Assembly: GCA_029009515.1 (NCBI GenBank)
Contig: JAQXJZ010000087.1
Coordinates: 1-46,507 of the forward strand
Direction of reading: 5' to 3'
Origin: a bacterium
GTDB taxonomy: Bacteria > Bacillota > Clostridia > Christensenellales > Aristaeellaceae
Length of the DNA: 46,507 nt
The translations under genes were made by a program, and so were the position numbers. This document shows, in pieces, positions 7,134 to 15,650 of this stretch (within the stretch, counting starts at the first letter, position 1; each line of letters opens with the position of its first letter). Below the pieces are notes generated by a model. The model had not been told where the DNA came from. It saw only the letters and a list, made by a program, of their open reading frames with translations, and searched no databases.

Positions 7134-10100
7134 TTACTCTACGGTAATGGAGAACTCGCCGGTGACCCAGAGGCCGTTGTTGTCGGTAGCCATGACGGTG
7201 AAGTACCAGGTACCAACTTCGGTAGGAGTACCGTTGATGCTACCATCCTCATAGAAGTTGAGGCCGGTGGGCATGGAACCCTCTTCGAGGGTCCATACCA
7301 CAGCGGTTTCAGCATCGGCAGTCAGCTGGCGGCCATAGGACTGGCCGACCTTGGCATTGCCGAAGTAGTTGGTGGTGATGACCGGAGCGTTGTGCTTAAC
7401 CTCAGGCTTGGGTTCAGGCTGAGGCTCGGGCTGAGGAATGTACTCGGGCTCAGTCTGCTCAGCATCGCGATGCGGGCGGCTGGGACGCTCGGGCTTCTGC
7501 TCGGGCTTGGGCTCGACGTAATTGCTCTCAACCGTGATGCTGAATTCCTTCTGGGCGCTCAGGCCGTTTTCGTCGGTCACGCGCACGGTGAAGTAGCTGG
7601 TGCCGTCACGCTCGGGCGTACCGGAGACGCTGCCGTCGCTCTTCATTTCGATGCCGCGCGGCATGTTGCCGGAAACGAGGCTCCAGAACACGGAGGTTTC
7701 CGCGTCGGCAGTCAGGGTGCGGCCATAGTGCTCGCCCACCTTGGCATTGCCGAAATAGTTGGTGGTGATCACGGGCGGGTTGTGAACAACCACAGCCTCA
7801 ACCGTGATGGCGAAGGACTTGCTGTCCGTCTGACCGTAGGCATCCATCACCTGCACGGTGAAGGGGAAGGTGCCGGCAGCTTCCAGCGTACCGCCGATGT
7901 AGCCGTCAGCGTTCATGCTCAGGCCAGTGGGCAGGCCGCCGGAGATGATGCTCCAGCTGATGCCGGTCTCGCTGGTGGCTTCCAGCTGACGCTTGTAGCT
8001 ATCGCCCACCTTGCCGCCGCCAAAGCCGTTGGTGGTGATCACGGGAGCAGCAGGCAGAGCGCCTTCAACCGTGATGCTGTAGGTGCCGGAATCGGTCAGG
8101 CCATTGCGATCGGTAGCTGTCACGGTGAAGGTGAAGGTACCGGCCTTCTCGGGAGTGCCGCCGATGTGACCATTGCTGTTGAGCACGAAGCCGTCGGGCA
8201 GGCTGCCGCCGGTCACGGTCCAGGTGACAGGAGACTGGGCATTGACGCCCATGGTGCGCTCGTAGTACTCACCCACCTTGGCATTGCCGAAGGCAGTGGT
8301 GGTAATCTCGGGGGCATTGGCGGGTTTCACGGTGTTCTCTTCCACCGTCAGGGCGAGAGACTTGGAAGCCGTCTGGCCGTTGGCGGTAGCCAGCACGATG
8401 ATGGTGGTGGTGCCAGCCTTCACAGGCGTGCCGCTGATGGTGCCATCGGCGTACAGGGTGAGGCCTTCGGGCAGCTGATGGCCGCGGCTCAGGTTCCACT
8501 GCACATCCATGTCAGCCTTCAGCTTGGCTTCGTAGTACTTGCCAACCGTGGCATTGGACAGGTAGTTGGTGCCAATCGCAGGCGCCACGCCGGGTTCGAC
8601 GCCAGCACCTTCGATGGTGATATTGAAGTTCTGGGAGGCCTTCAGACCGTTCTGATCGGTCACGGTCACGGTGAAGGCGCTATTGCCGGGCACCGTGGGC
8701 ACGCCGCTGATGACGCCATCCGCCGTCATGCTGAGGCCCTCGGGCAGGCCACCGGCTACGATCGTCCAGGTGACAGCCGTTTCAGCCTCGGCCGTCAGGG
8801 TGCGGGAGTAGCTTTCGCCCACATAACCGTTGCCAAAGTAGTTGGTGGTAATCACGGGCGCAACAGCCGCAGCGGTTTCAACCGTGATGGAGAACTGCTT
8901 GCTCCTGGAATTGCCAGCCACGTTGTTGGCTACAACGCTGAACCTGCTTTCGCCGGTCTTGACAGGCGTGCCGGTGATGGCGCCGTTTTCAGCCAGGGTC
9001 AGGCCTTCCGGCAGACGGCCCTTGGTCACCTTCCAGGTCATCTCGCCGCCGCCCTGCGCGGTCAGCTGGGTAGCATAGGTTTCGCCGATCACAGCGTTGG
9101 GCAGCTTCACATCGTCGATGACGGGCTTGGTGGCGCGAGGCTCAACCTTTTCCGTCTGCGCAGAGGTCTTTTCGCCGCGATATGCGTCGTAGCCATACAC
9201 CGTCACGCTGATCCTGTGGCCTTCGTCGCGCTGGGTCAGCTCGTAGGTTGCGCCGTTCTCGCCGCGGATGGCATGGCCGTCACGGCTCCACTGATAATAG
9301 ACGGTGGCCAGAGAAGGCGTGGTGACCGCCGTCAGCGTATCGCCCACAGCAGGCGCAGCGCCGGTGGTCTTGTTGGACAGGTTGCGGATGGTAACATCGC
9401 TGATGGTGCCGCGGGCAGAAACCTTCTCGGTAGCCGCATAAGCGGTGCCGCTGAAGTTGCCGGTGCCGGTCACAATCAGTTCAATGCGCTTGCCGATGTC
9501 ATTCTTACCAACGGTGTAGCTGTCAGCATTGCTCACCTGATAGCCGCCCACCTTCCAGGCATACACAACCTTGGCGCCTTCGGGGTTCAGGGCAGCGGTC
9601 AGCACGTTGCCAACAACAGGAGCGGTGGTGTTCAGCTTCACGCCGCGCAGCACGGTATCGCTCACCACACGGCTGGTCACAGCGCTCTTGGCGGAGCCAG
9701 TGTACGCGCCCACGCCGGTAACCTTCAGCTGGATGACCTTGCCCACGTCCTTGGACGTAACCTTATAGGTAGGAGCAGTGCCGCGGGTCACGCCGTCCAC
9801 ACGCCATTCATAGCTGACGGTAGCACGGGAAGGAGAAATGGCCTGCACGCACAGGATGTTGCCAACAGCAGGATCATAGTTGTTAAGGGTAACGCTGTTG
9901 ATTTCGTTGTTGGAATAGTAGTTGAGGAACTCGTTCATCATCCAGCCTTCGCGGCTGCCGACGCGGATACGGTCCCACACGCTGCCCTTTTCCAGCACGG
10001 CCACAGTGGTGCCCACGCTGTACACGCCAATCTTTTCGTAGCTCTTGCTGGGGCCGCTGCGCAGGCGCACGCCATAGCCGTTGCTGCTCCAGATGGTGGC

Positions 10101-10625
10101 GTAGCAGATCACCTTGTCATGGCTGGAACCGATATTGCCGGAACTGCTGGACAGGTACTGGGTCATCATATAGCCGATGGTGCCGTTGATGCTGATGCGC
10201 GACCAGGTGCTGCCGCGTTCCAGCACGGTAACCGGCGTGCCGGGGTTAAAGGTGCCGATGACACGATAGCCAGTGCCGGGGCCCACGCGCAAGCGCACGC
10301 CGTAGCCATTGTGGCTGCTGATGTAGGCGTTGCCGCTGCCGGAGCTGGAAGAACCGCCGGAAGCACCCAGCTGCAGGTACTGGCCATACATATAGCCGGT
10401 ACGTCCGTCCGGGGTTTCCACGCGGTACCAGCCGCCGTTGGAGCCAATAATCTCCACCACGGTACCGGTATAATAACTGGTAATGGTGTCAGCGTTGAAA
10501 TTCGCCGCAGAACGCAGCCGCAGCCAGCCGCCAACAACGGTGGCATACTGCGCCGCCATAGAGGTTGCAGGCAGCATGCTCAGAAGCATGATAGCAACCA
10601 GCAGGGTGGCAAAAAAGCGCTTCAT
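7134..10625 (-). CDS. Secreted multidomain protein: three SH3b domains, Ig-like repeats, seven putative-Ig (He_PIG-type) repeats
   Basis: 1163 residues from the ATG at 10625, with GGAGGGAA upstream. A signal peptide (basic MKRFF, hydrophobic core, cleavage near ATSMA-AQ at about 24) is followed by three bacterial SH3 domains (about 27-87, 99-160, 173-236). Next come three Ig-like repeats with the pattern VGNxLxA..YxWxVxG (about 243-525), then seven repeats of about 83 residues (PVITTNYFGNAKVG...LPxGL...GxISGTP...FSITVE). A Pro/Glu-rich linker separates repeats six and seven. There is no LPxTG, membrane anchor or catalytic domain at the C-terminus. SH3b domains often bind peptidoglycan, so it is likely a wall-attached or released surface protein, perhaps an adhesin. 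Confidence 0.88.
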   Translation of the reverse strand: MKRFFATLLVAIMLLSMLPATSMAAQYATVVGGWLRLRSAANFNADTITSYYTGTVVEIIGSNGGWYRVETPDGRTGYMYGQYLQLGASGGSSSSGSGNAYISSHNGYGVRLRVGPGTGYRVIGTFNPGTPVTVLERGSTWSRISINGTIGYMMTQYLSSSSGNIGSSHDKVICYATIWSSNGYGVRLRSGPSKSYEKIGVYSVGTTVAVLEKGSVWDRIRVGSREGWMMNEFLNYYSNNEINSVTLNNYDPAVGNILCVQAISPSRATVSYEWRVDGVTRGTAPTYKVTSKDVGKVIQLKVTGVGAYTGSAKSAVTSRVVSDTVLRGVKLNTTAPVVGNVLTAALNPEGAKVVYAWKVGGYQVSNADSYTVGKNDIGKRIELIVTGTGNFSGTAYAATEKVSARGTISDVTIRNLSNKTTGAAPAVGDTLTAVTTPSLATVYYQWSRDGHAIRGENGATYELTQRDEGHRISVTVYGYDAYRGEKTSAQTEKVEPRATKPVIDDVKLPNAVIGETYATQLTAQGGGEMTWKVTKGRLPEGLTLAENGAITGTPVKTGESRFSVVANNVAGNSRSKQFSITVETAAAVAPVITTNYFGNGYVGESYSRTLTAEAETAVTWTIVAGGLPEGLSMTADGVISGVPTVPGNSAFTVTVTDQNGLKASQNFNITIEGAGVEPGVAPAIGTNYLSNATVGKYYEAKLKADMDVQWNLSRGHQLPEGLTLYADGTISGTPVKAGTTTIIVLATANGQTASKSLALTVEENTVKPANAPEITTTAFGNAKVGEYYERTMGVNAQSPVTWTVTGGSLPDGFVLNSNGHIGGTPEKAGTFTFTVTATDRNGLTDSGTYSITVEGALPAAPVITTNGFGGGKVGDSYKRQLEATSETGISWSIISGGLPTGLSMNADGYIGGTLEAAGTFPFTVQVMDAYGQTDSKSFAITVEAVVVHNPPVITTNYFGNAKVGEHYGRTLTADAETSVFWSLVSGNMPRGIEMKSDGSVSGTPERDGTSYFTVRVTDENGLSAQKEFSITVESNYVEPKPEQKPERPSRPHRDAEQTEPEYIPQPEPQPEPKPEVKHNAPVITTNYFGNAKVGQSYGRQLTADAETAVVWTLEEGSMPTGLNFYEDGSINGTPTEVGTWYFTVMATDNNGLWVTGEFSITVE

Positions 10626-10716
10626 TCTAAGTTCCCTCCGAATTTCTCCCTTGCTCAGGGTATTGACATTGATATGACGTTTGAAAAACGCATAATCTTC
10701 CCACTTCAGGAAATTC

Positions 10717-10745
10717 ATTGTACAATAATTTAAAGTTCTTGTAAA
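10717..10745 (-). promoter_or_regulatory. Promoter of the SH3/Ig surface protein gene
   Basis: Minus strand: TTTACA (10745-10740), 17-base spacer, TACAAT (10722-10717). It leaves a leader of about 85 bases before the ATG. Confidence 0.65.
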
Positions 10746-10782
10746 TAGACTGGGGGCAAAATGCCGTTTTTGCAGGCAGAGA

Positions 10783-10811
10783 TTGACTTTCCACCCTTTT
10801 CATGATACGCT
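10783..10811 (+). promoter_or_regulatory. Promoter of the Lgt-like gene
   Basis: TTGACT (10783-10788), 17-base spacer, TACGCT (10806-10811), about 55 bases before the ATG. Confidence 0.55.
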
Positions 10812-10866
10812 TTTGCGCGTATGAAAAGCACATTTTTTGTGCCGTTTTTGGAAAGGTTGAGTCAGA

Positions 10867-11793
10867 ATGATGGAGTTTTTTACGTGGGCGCATGCAGCTT
10901 TGTGGCTGGGGCTTTTGCTGTGTGAGGCGCTCTGCGTGCGCGTCATGATCAAAAACAGCTACGCCCTGCGCGATGCGCTGATTTTTGTGCCGCTGAGCCT
11001 GCTTTCTGGTTTTTTCTTTGCCCACCTGGGTTACTGCCTGGTTCGCTTTGATGACGTCATTTACGGCTCTGTCAGCTGGCTGTGGCGGTTCTGGGACGGT
11101 GGATACATGCTGTACGGCGGAATGCTCGGCGCGGCCCTGGCTGCGGTGATCATCGCCCGCTTCGCCATGCGCTCTCCCGTAGAGCTGATGGATCTGCTCG
11201 CTCCCTTCGGCGCGCTGTGCATCGCTTTTGTGCGCCTGGCAGACGGCCTTTCCGGCGTGAATTTCGGCGATTATCTGGAGGAAGGCTCCTTTCTGGCACG
11301 CTTCCCCTTCGCCATTTATGACGCGTACTACGAAAGCTGGGTAGAGGCCGTATTCATGGGCGGCATTCTGGTGGCGCTGGTGCTGTTTGTTTTCCTGCTG
11401 AGGGTGGACAAGAATAAAACCGGCGATCGTACCCTGCTGTTCCTTGGCCTGTACGCCGCTGCGCAGATTGTGCTGGAAAGCATGCGATTTGACGATTTCC
11501 TGCGCTGGGGTTTCATCCGCAGCTCTCAGCTGCTGAGTGCAGTGGTCATCCTCTTTGTGCTGGCATGCTTCTGCCGTCAGGCAAAGGGAGCGCACCAGCG
11601 CGGACGGATCGCCGTATGGATCACCTATGTGGTATGCGCAGCGCTGTGCCTGGTGCTGGAGTTTGCCGTGGATGGCAAGATTGGCTTCCTTACGTTCCTG
11701 ACGCCTGCTGCCTGCCATGCCATCATGGCCCTCATCTGCGTCATCATCGCAGGCTGCGTGCTGAAGATGCGCAGCTTTGCCAGACAGTCCTGA
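10867..11793 (+). CDS. Divergent prolipoprotein diacylglyceryl transferase (Lgt)-like membrane protein
   Basis: 308 residues with about seven to eight hydrophobic segments. GGYMLYGGMLGAALA resembles the Lgt HGGLIG region, and FVRLADGLSGVNFGDY resembles the Lgt signature GRxGNFxNGE. An Arg near VLESMRFDD fits the later conserved Arg. The catalytic-region His of Lgt (His103 in E. coli) is Tyr here and the signature Asn is Asp. It may therefore be a paralogue with another lipid substrate or no transferase activity. True Lgt adds diacylglyceryl to the lipobox Cys of preprolipoproteins. It stands alone, convergent with the hydrolase gene. Confidence 0.65.
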   Translation: MMEFFTWAHAALWLGLLLCEALCVRVMIKNSYALRDALIFVPLSLLSGFFFAHLGYCLVRFDDVIYGSVSWLWRFWDGGYMLYGGMLGAALAAVIIARFAMRSPVELMDLLAPFGALCIAFVRLADGLSGVNFGDYLEEGSFLARFPFAIYDAYYESWVEAVFMGGILVALVLFVFLLRVDKNKTGDRTLLFLGLYAAAQIVLESMRFDDFLRWGFIRSSQLLSAVVILFVLACFCRQAKGAHQRGRIAVWITYVVCAALCLVLEFAVDGKIGFLTFLTPAACHAIMALICVIIAGCVLKMRSFARQS

Positions 11794-11803
11794 AACACAC
11801 GTT

Positions 11804-11836
11804 GCCCCATGGAGCGCCAAAACAGCTCCATGGGGC
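11804..11836. terminator. Hairpin between convergent genes
   Basis: Perfect 12-bp stem (GCCCCATGGAGC at 11804-11815, GCTCCATGGGGC at 11825-11836) with a nine-base loop. It sits between the Lgt-like stop and the hydrolase stop. The T content after the stem is modest (TTCGTTTATTCTTT on the plus strand), so it serves plus-strand transcripts best. Confidence 0.7.
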
Positions 11837-11841
11837 TTCGT

Positions 11842-12585
11842 TTATTCTTTCAAAATACTGTTGATCTTGCGCACATATTCCGCTGCATGGTTGATGGAGA
11901 AATCGCCATGGCTCATCCCTGCCTTCACTTCCATCACGCTTCCTTCGATCGCTTTGTTCAGCATACGGGCTGAACGAAGCATCCTGGGCTGCTCCTTCGC
12001 TCCCACAAAGATCCAGACCCTGGCTTCCGTCTGCCTGATGCACGGTTTGAGCTGATAGCCTGCATTGGCCTCCAAAAAGGAGATCAGATTTTTTCGGGTG
12101 ATCCGTCGCGTATCGCGCACATACGCTTCACGCAGTTCCTCCTTGATGCCCAATGCTTGAAACTGCAGCGCGCTGAACCAGTCCCGATGGATCATCCAAT
12201 AGCTCATGCTGATCATCGGCTTCACCAGCCATTGTGTCAGGCGCATCGGCTCGACAAGCGCGCTTTCAGCAATGGCATATCTGCATAGGTTTGGCCGCTG
12301 GGAAAGCATCTCCACCACGATCTGCGCGCCAAGCGAAAGGCCTGCAACAAGCAGCACAGCGCCCTGAAACCGCTCGTCGATCAGACCGATCAGCGCCGCC
12401 GCATTGTCCTCGATGCTTGTAAAATCCCTTTCGCTTTCGGCATGCCCGTCCAGCACAGGCAGGATGACATGATATTCCTCCTGCAGCATTTCGGCGGCCT
12501 CCCGGCAGCTCCACCATGATAAACCGCCTCCGTGAAGCAGCATGATCACATCCTGATTTTTCATCCCGTATTCCATCAGCTTCAA
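11842..12585 (-). CDS. Alpha/beta hydrolase
   Basis: 247 residues from a TTG at 12583-12585, with GGAGTGA seven bases upstream; an ATG at 12576 is an alternative. The fold shows the oxyanion segment MLLHGGGLSWWS, the nucleophile elbow GLSLGAQ (Ser) and a late His in GMSHGDFS. The acid residue is not obvious. Substrate unknown. It is the last gene of a four-gene minus-strand operon (DUF218, pentapeptide, broken GNAT, hydrolase), 21 bases after the GNAT remnant. Confidence 0.85.
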   Translation of the reverse strand: MKLMEYGMKNQDVIMLLHGGGLSWWSCREAAEMLQEEYHVILPVLDGHAESERDFTSIEDNAAALIGLIDERFQGAVLLVAGLSLGAQIVVEMLSQRPNLCRYAIAESALVEPMRLTQWLVKPMISMSYWMIHRDWFSALQFQALGIKEELREAYVRDTRRITRKNLISFLEANAGYQLKPCIRQTEARVWIFVGAKEQPRMLRSARMLNKAIEGSVMEVKAGMSHGDFSINHAAEYVRKINSILKE

Positions 12586-12606
12586 GGCAAATCACTCCGT
12601 CAACCG

Positions 12607-13033
12607 TCAGTAGTCAAACTCGTTCTGGTGAACCCGGATTTTCGTGGACAGTTTTTCGCCCGCATAGGGCTTGCGAATCTCGATGAGGTTGAGCACACTG
12701 TAGCCGCTCTTCCTCAAAAACGCAATCATGCCGTCCTTGTTGGGATGCACATAGTTGTACACCATGTCCCCTCCGTAGGATGCGGCAAGCTCTTCCGCCT
12801 TTGCAAACAGCGCAGACGCGACGCCGCCGCGTCTGCGTTCTTTTTTAACAAAAAGAGATTCCACCCACACGCAAGGTTCATCAACGCGGCACACCACATA
12901 GCCGATGGCTTCGCCGTCTTCAACCGCCACATATACCGGATAACCTGCATTAGGAATTCAGCTCCACGCGAAAACCTGCAACCAGTTCAGCTGCCTTTTC
13001 CAGATTCTCTGCACACAATGCTTCGATGATCAT
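12607..13033 (-). pseudogene. GNAT acetyltransferase, broken by an internal deletion/frameshift
   Basis: The ATG at 13033 overlaps the preceding stop (TAATG). It reads MIIEALCAENLEKAAELVAG and on through FRVELNS to a TAA at about 12954. The rest of the protein continues in another frame as NAGYPVYVAVEDGEAIGYVV through VESLFVKKERRRGGVASALF (acetyl-CoA loop) and YNYVHPNKDGMIAFLRKSGY to the stop at 12607. Intact relatives, as I recall them, carry about 20-30 more residues between RVEL and the AGYPV segment. The 427-base span is not a multiple of three. A separately initiated 107-residue fragment (GTG at 12930) would lack the N-terminal strand and helix and is probably inactive. Confidence 0.75.
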
Positions 13034-13692
13034 TATTCCACAATCTCCACGCCCAAAAGTCCGCTCAGGCTGATCACCTGCGCCGCTGTTACCTTCACGC
13101 CGCGCAGATCAAACAGGCTGATGTTCCATCCGTCAATGACACTGCTGCTCATGTCCACGCCAAGAAGCGGCGTGCGCATCCATTGGGCGCGGGTGAGATC
13201 CGCGCCGTCAAACCCGACCTTGACCAGCTTTACGTCCGCCCACAGGCTTTCGCGCATGCGGCATTCTGCAAATGATACGCGGTCCAGCTTGGTTTCGGAA
13301 AGGGAGGCATAATCCAGCATGCATGCGTCAAAGGAAGCGTTCATCAGCACGCCGCGCATGATCTCCACGCCCGTCATGCGGCAGTTGCGGAAGGAAACGC
13401 GCTGGAACGTTGCGCTCACCATGCGCAGATTGCTCCACTCACATTTATCAAACACACAGTCTACAAAGCTCAGGCGTTTGAAATCCATTTCCGTAAAAAC
13501 GCAGCGTTCGAACACACAGCCGGAGATATCCAGCGTGCCGCCCTCCATTGCATCCAGCGTTTCACCAGTAAAATGCATGCCGCGCAAATCGCCGTCTTCA
13601 TCCAGCGCACGTTCAATGGCTTCCGCAAGCGATTCCCCTTCTCTCAGCTGCGCAGAGACGACGGGCGCGGCCACCTTCCACTTTTCTGCCAT
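13033..13692 (-). CDS. Pentapeptide-repeat protein
   Basis: 219 residues. From about residue 50 there is an imperfect run of five-residue repeats with hydrophobic centres (CVFERCVFTEMDFKRLSFV, ASFDACMLDYASLSETKLD, ADLTRAQ), which forms a right-handed quadrilateral beta-helix. There is no signal peptide or membrane segment. Some pentapeptide proteins shield DNA gyrase from quinolones, but nothing here identifies that role. It starts two bases after the DUF218 stop and overlaps the GNAT remnant by one base. Confidence 0.87.
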   Translation of the reverse strand: MAEKWKVAAPVVSAQLREGESLAEAIERALDEDGDLRGMHFTGETLDAMEGGTLDISGCVFERCVFTEMDFKRLSFVDCVFDKCEWSNLRMVSATFQRVSFRNCRMTGVEIMRGVLMNASFDACMLDYASLSETKLDRVSFAECRMRESLWADVKLVKVGFDGADLTRAQWMRTPLLGVDMSSSVIDGWNISLFDLRGVKVTAAQVISLSGLLGVEIVE

Positions 13693-13694
13693 GT

Positions 13695-14360
13695 TTATTC
13701 CCCTATCACGTATTTGGTATAGCCAAAGGCCTTCATCCGCTCAAAGGCTTCCCATGCCTCATCCGGCATGATCTGCGGCGTCTGGTAACCAAGCTTTGCG
13801 TACAGATCCATCCGCTGGAAATCGCCCACAATGTTAGAGACCATCTCGTGTTCACCCACGCCGACAGCGCTGAGACGCTGCAGATAGTTTTCCAGCGAGC
13901 GATCCGCAGGCGCGATCAGGAACCGTACCGCTGCATCAGGCCATTGTTTTTCCAGCGTTGCGCGGATTCGTCTGCCCATATTGGGCTGATGCACCACGAT
14001 GGCTGTTTTGACCGCTACGTCGTGTTCCTTCAGCAGAGCGTGAGAAAAGCGCAGATTTTCGCCGGTATTGGTGGATTTCGTCTCCAGAATCATCTTTTCG
14101 CGCGAAACGCCCATGCGCTCCGCCGTATCGGCATAGTTCTCCGCCTCGCTCTTCTGAAGCCTGCCAAGCGTGCCTTTGCCAAGGCCGCCGGAAAACAGCA
14201 AAACAGGGGCCCATCCATCCAGAAACAGTCTGGCCGCCCGCTCGCCCACCATGGGATCAGCACAGCCAAAGGCCATCACCACATCCGCCTGTTCCAGTTC
14301 ATCGGCAGAATACAGACTGTCCCACACAACGCGCAGGCTTTCCATCACTTCGCTTCGCAT
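13695..14360 (-). CDS. DUF218 (YdcF/SanA-like) family protein
   Basis: 221 residues, AGGAGG eight bases before the ATG. It has the DUF218 pattern: an N-terminal strand DVVMAFGCADP, then GERAARLFLDGWAPVLLFSGGLGKG, EAENYADTAERMGV and ILETKSTNTGENLRFS. YdcF and SanA/ElyC relatives are linked to envelope functions or S-adenosylmethionine binding, but the reaction is unsettled. This protein lacks the N-terminal membrane anchor of SanA, so it is probably cytosolic. First gene of its operon, divergent from pfk. Confidence 0.87.
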   Translation of the reverse strand: MRSEVMESLRVVWDSLYSADELEQADVVMAFGCADPMVGERAARLFLDGWAPVLLFSGGLGKGTLGRLQKSEAENYADTAERMGVSREKMILETKSTNTGENLRFSHALLKEHDVAVKTAIVVHQPNMGRRIRATLEKQWPDAAVRFLIAPADRSLENYLQRLSAVGVGEHEMVSNIVGDFQRMDLYAKLGYQTPQIMPDEAWEAFERMKAFGYTKYVIGE

Positions 14361-14380
14361 AAACCAATCCTCCTGCTATC

Positions 14381-14408
14381 ATTATACCGCCTTCGCGTAC
14401 AGAAGCAA
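14381..14408 (-). promoter_or_regulatory. Promoter of the DUF218 operon
   Basis: Minus strand: TTGCTT (14408-14403), 16-base spacer, TATAAT (14386-14381), 20 bases upstream of the ATG. Confidence 0.6.
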
Positions 14409-14421
14409 GACAGAATCTTCA

Positions 14422-14450
14422 TTGTCAACCGGCGGATTACATGGTATAAT
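14422..14450 (+). promoter_or_regulatory. Promoter of the phosphofructokinase gene
   Basis: TTGTCA (14422-14427), 17-base spacer ending in TGG (extended -10), TATAAT (14445-14450). Confidence 0.85.
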
Positions 14451-14496
14451 CATACCAATACATGCCAAACCTATCTCATTAAGGAGGCTTTTTGTG

Positions 14497-15570
14497 ATGA
14501 AGCGCAGAATTGGTATCCTCACCAGCGGCGGCGACTGCCCCGGCTTGAACGCGGCCATTCGCGGCGTTGCACGCGCTGCTTATGAAATGTTTGATGCGGA
14601 GATCATCGGCATCCAGAATGGCTATGCCGGCTTGATCGACGATGAATGGCAGGAGATGAAGAAGAGCGATTTCTCCGGCATTCTCACCCTTGGCGGTACC
14701 ATTCTGGGCACCAGCCGCCGCCCCTTCCGCAACATGCGCGTGGTGGAAGATGACGGCGTGGACAAGGTTGCCGCGATGAAGAAAACCTATAAGAATCTCA
14801 AGCTGGACTGCCTGGTCACCCTCGGCGGCAACGGCACCCACAAGACGGCCAACCTGCTCAGCGAGGAAGGCCTGAACGTGATCGGCCTGCCCAAGACCAT
14901 CGATAACGACATTTACGGCACCGACTTCACCTTCGGCTTCCACACCGCTGTGGATATCGCCACCGACGTCATCGACCGCATCCACACCACCGCTACCAGC
15001 CACGGCCGCTGCATGGTCATCGAAATCATGGGCAACAAGGCTGGCTGGCTCACCCTGTATGCTGGCGTAGCTGGCGGCGCCGACGTGATCCTCCTGCCCG
15101 AAATCCCCTATGACATCAAGGAAGTGGCCAAGACTGTGGAAGCCCGCGCCAAGAGCAAGAAGGCGTTCAGCATTCTCGCCGTAGCGGAAGGCGCTATGAG
15201 CAAGGAAGAGGCCAAGATGAAGAAGAAGGAGCGCGCCGAGTATCGTGCTTCTCTCCCCTATGACTGCATCAGCAAGCGCATCGCTGCCCAGCTGCAGGAG
15301 ATGGTGGGCGTGGAAGCCCGTCACGTGGTGCCCGGCCACATTCAGCGCGGCGGCAGCCCCAGCGCTTATGACCGCGTTCTCTCCACCCAGTTCGGCGTTC
15401 ATGCCGCCGAGCTCATCCGCGATGAGATTTATGGCGTCACCGTTGCTCTGAATGGCAACGAGATCGTTCACAACAAGCTCAAGGACATCGCCGGCGTGCC
15501 CAAGCCCGTGCCGATGGATGACCACGTGCTGGTAACCGCCCGCAACATGGGAATCAACCTGGGCGATTGA
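14497..15570 (+). CDS. pfkA: 6-phosphofructokinase
   Basis: 357 residues from the ATG at 14497, with AAGGAGG nine bases upstream. It has the PFK signatures LTSGGDCPGLNAAIRG, GGTILGTSRR, LPKTIDNDI and HIQRGGSPSAYDR. It phosphorylates fructose 6-phosphate to the 1,6-bisphosphate in glycolysis. The phosphoryl-donor loop reads GGNGTHK where E. coli ATP-PFK has GGDGS, so the Mg-binding Asp is Asn. PKTIDND carries the Lys typical of pyrophosphate-dependent enzymes, while the Gly in GGNG is ATP-type. Donor preference (ATP or PPi) therefore cannot be called. It has its own promoter and is followed 17 bases later by palindrome P3. Confidence 0.93.
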   Translation: MKRRIGILTSGGDCPGLNAAIRGVARAAYEMFDAEIIGIQNGYAGLIDDEWQEMKKSDFSGILTLGGTILGTSRRPFRNMRVVEDDGVDKVAAMKKTYKNLKLDCLVTLGGNGTHKTANLLSEEGLNVIGLPKTIDNDIYGTDFTFGFHTAVDIATDVIDRIHTTATSHGRCMVIEIMGNKAGWLTLYAGVAGGADVILLPEIPYDIKEVAKTVEARAKSKKAFSILAVAEGAMSKEEAKMKKKERAEYRASLPYDCISKRIAAQLQEMVGVEARHVVPGHIQRGGSPSAYDRVLSTQFGVHAAELIRDEIYGVTVALNGNEIVHNKLKDIAGVPKPVPMDDHVLVTARNMGINLGD

Positions 15571-15587
15571 TAACATGTAATTGAAAT

Positions 15588-15644
15588 GCGAGAGGGACTT
15601 TCTTTTGAAAAAGAAAGTCCCTCTCGCGCTCTCCCAAAGAAAAC
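15588..15644 (+). repeat. Long palindromic 3'-end element, copy P3
   Basis: Arms of 19 bases (15588-15606 and 15609-15627), the same GCGAGAGGGACTTTC subtype as P2, followed by the tail GCTCTCCCAAAGAAAAC. It begins 17 bases after the pfk stop, in pfk orientation. Confidence 0.85.
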
Positions 15645-15650
15645 TGCACT

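Noticed and set aside
7392-10733. An 1113-residue open frame antisense to the SH3/Ig protein gene
   Set aside because: It is the frame shadow of a GC-rich, repetitive coding strand. Its composition is Gly/Ala/His-rich without domains, and the opposite strand has a signal peptide, ribosome site and recognisable repeats.
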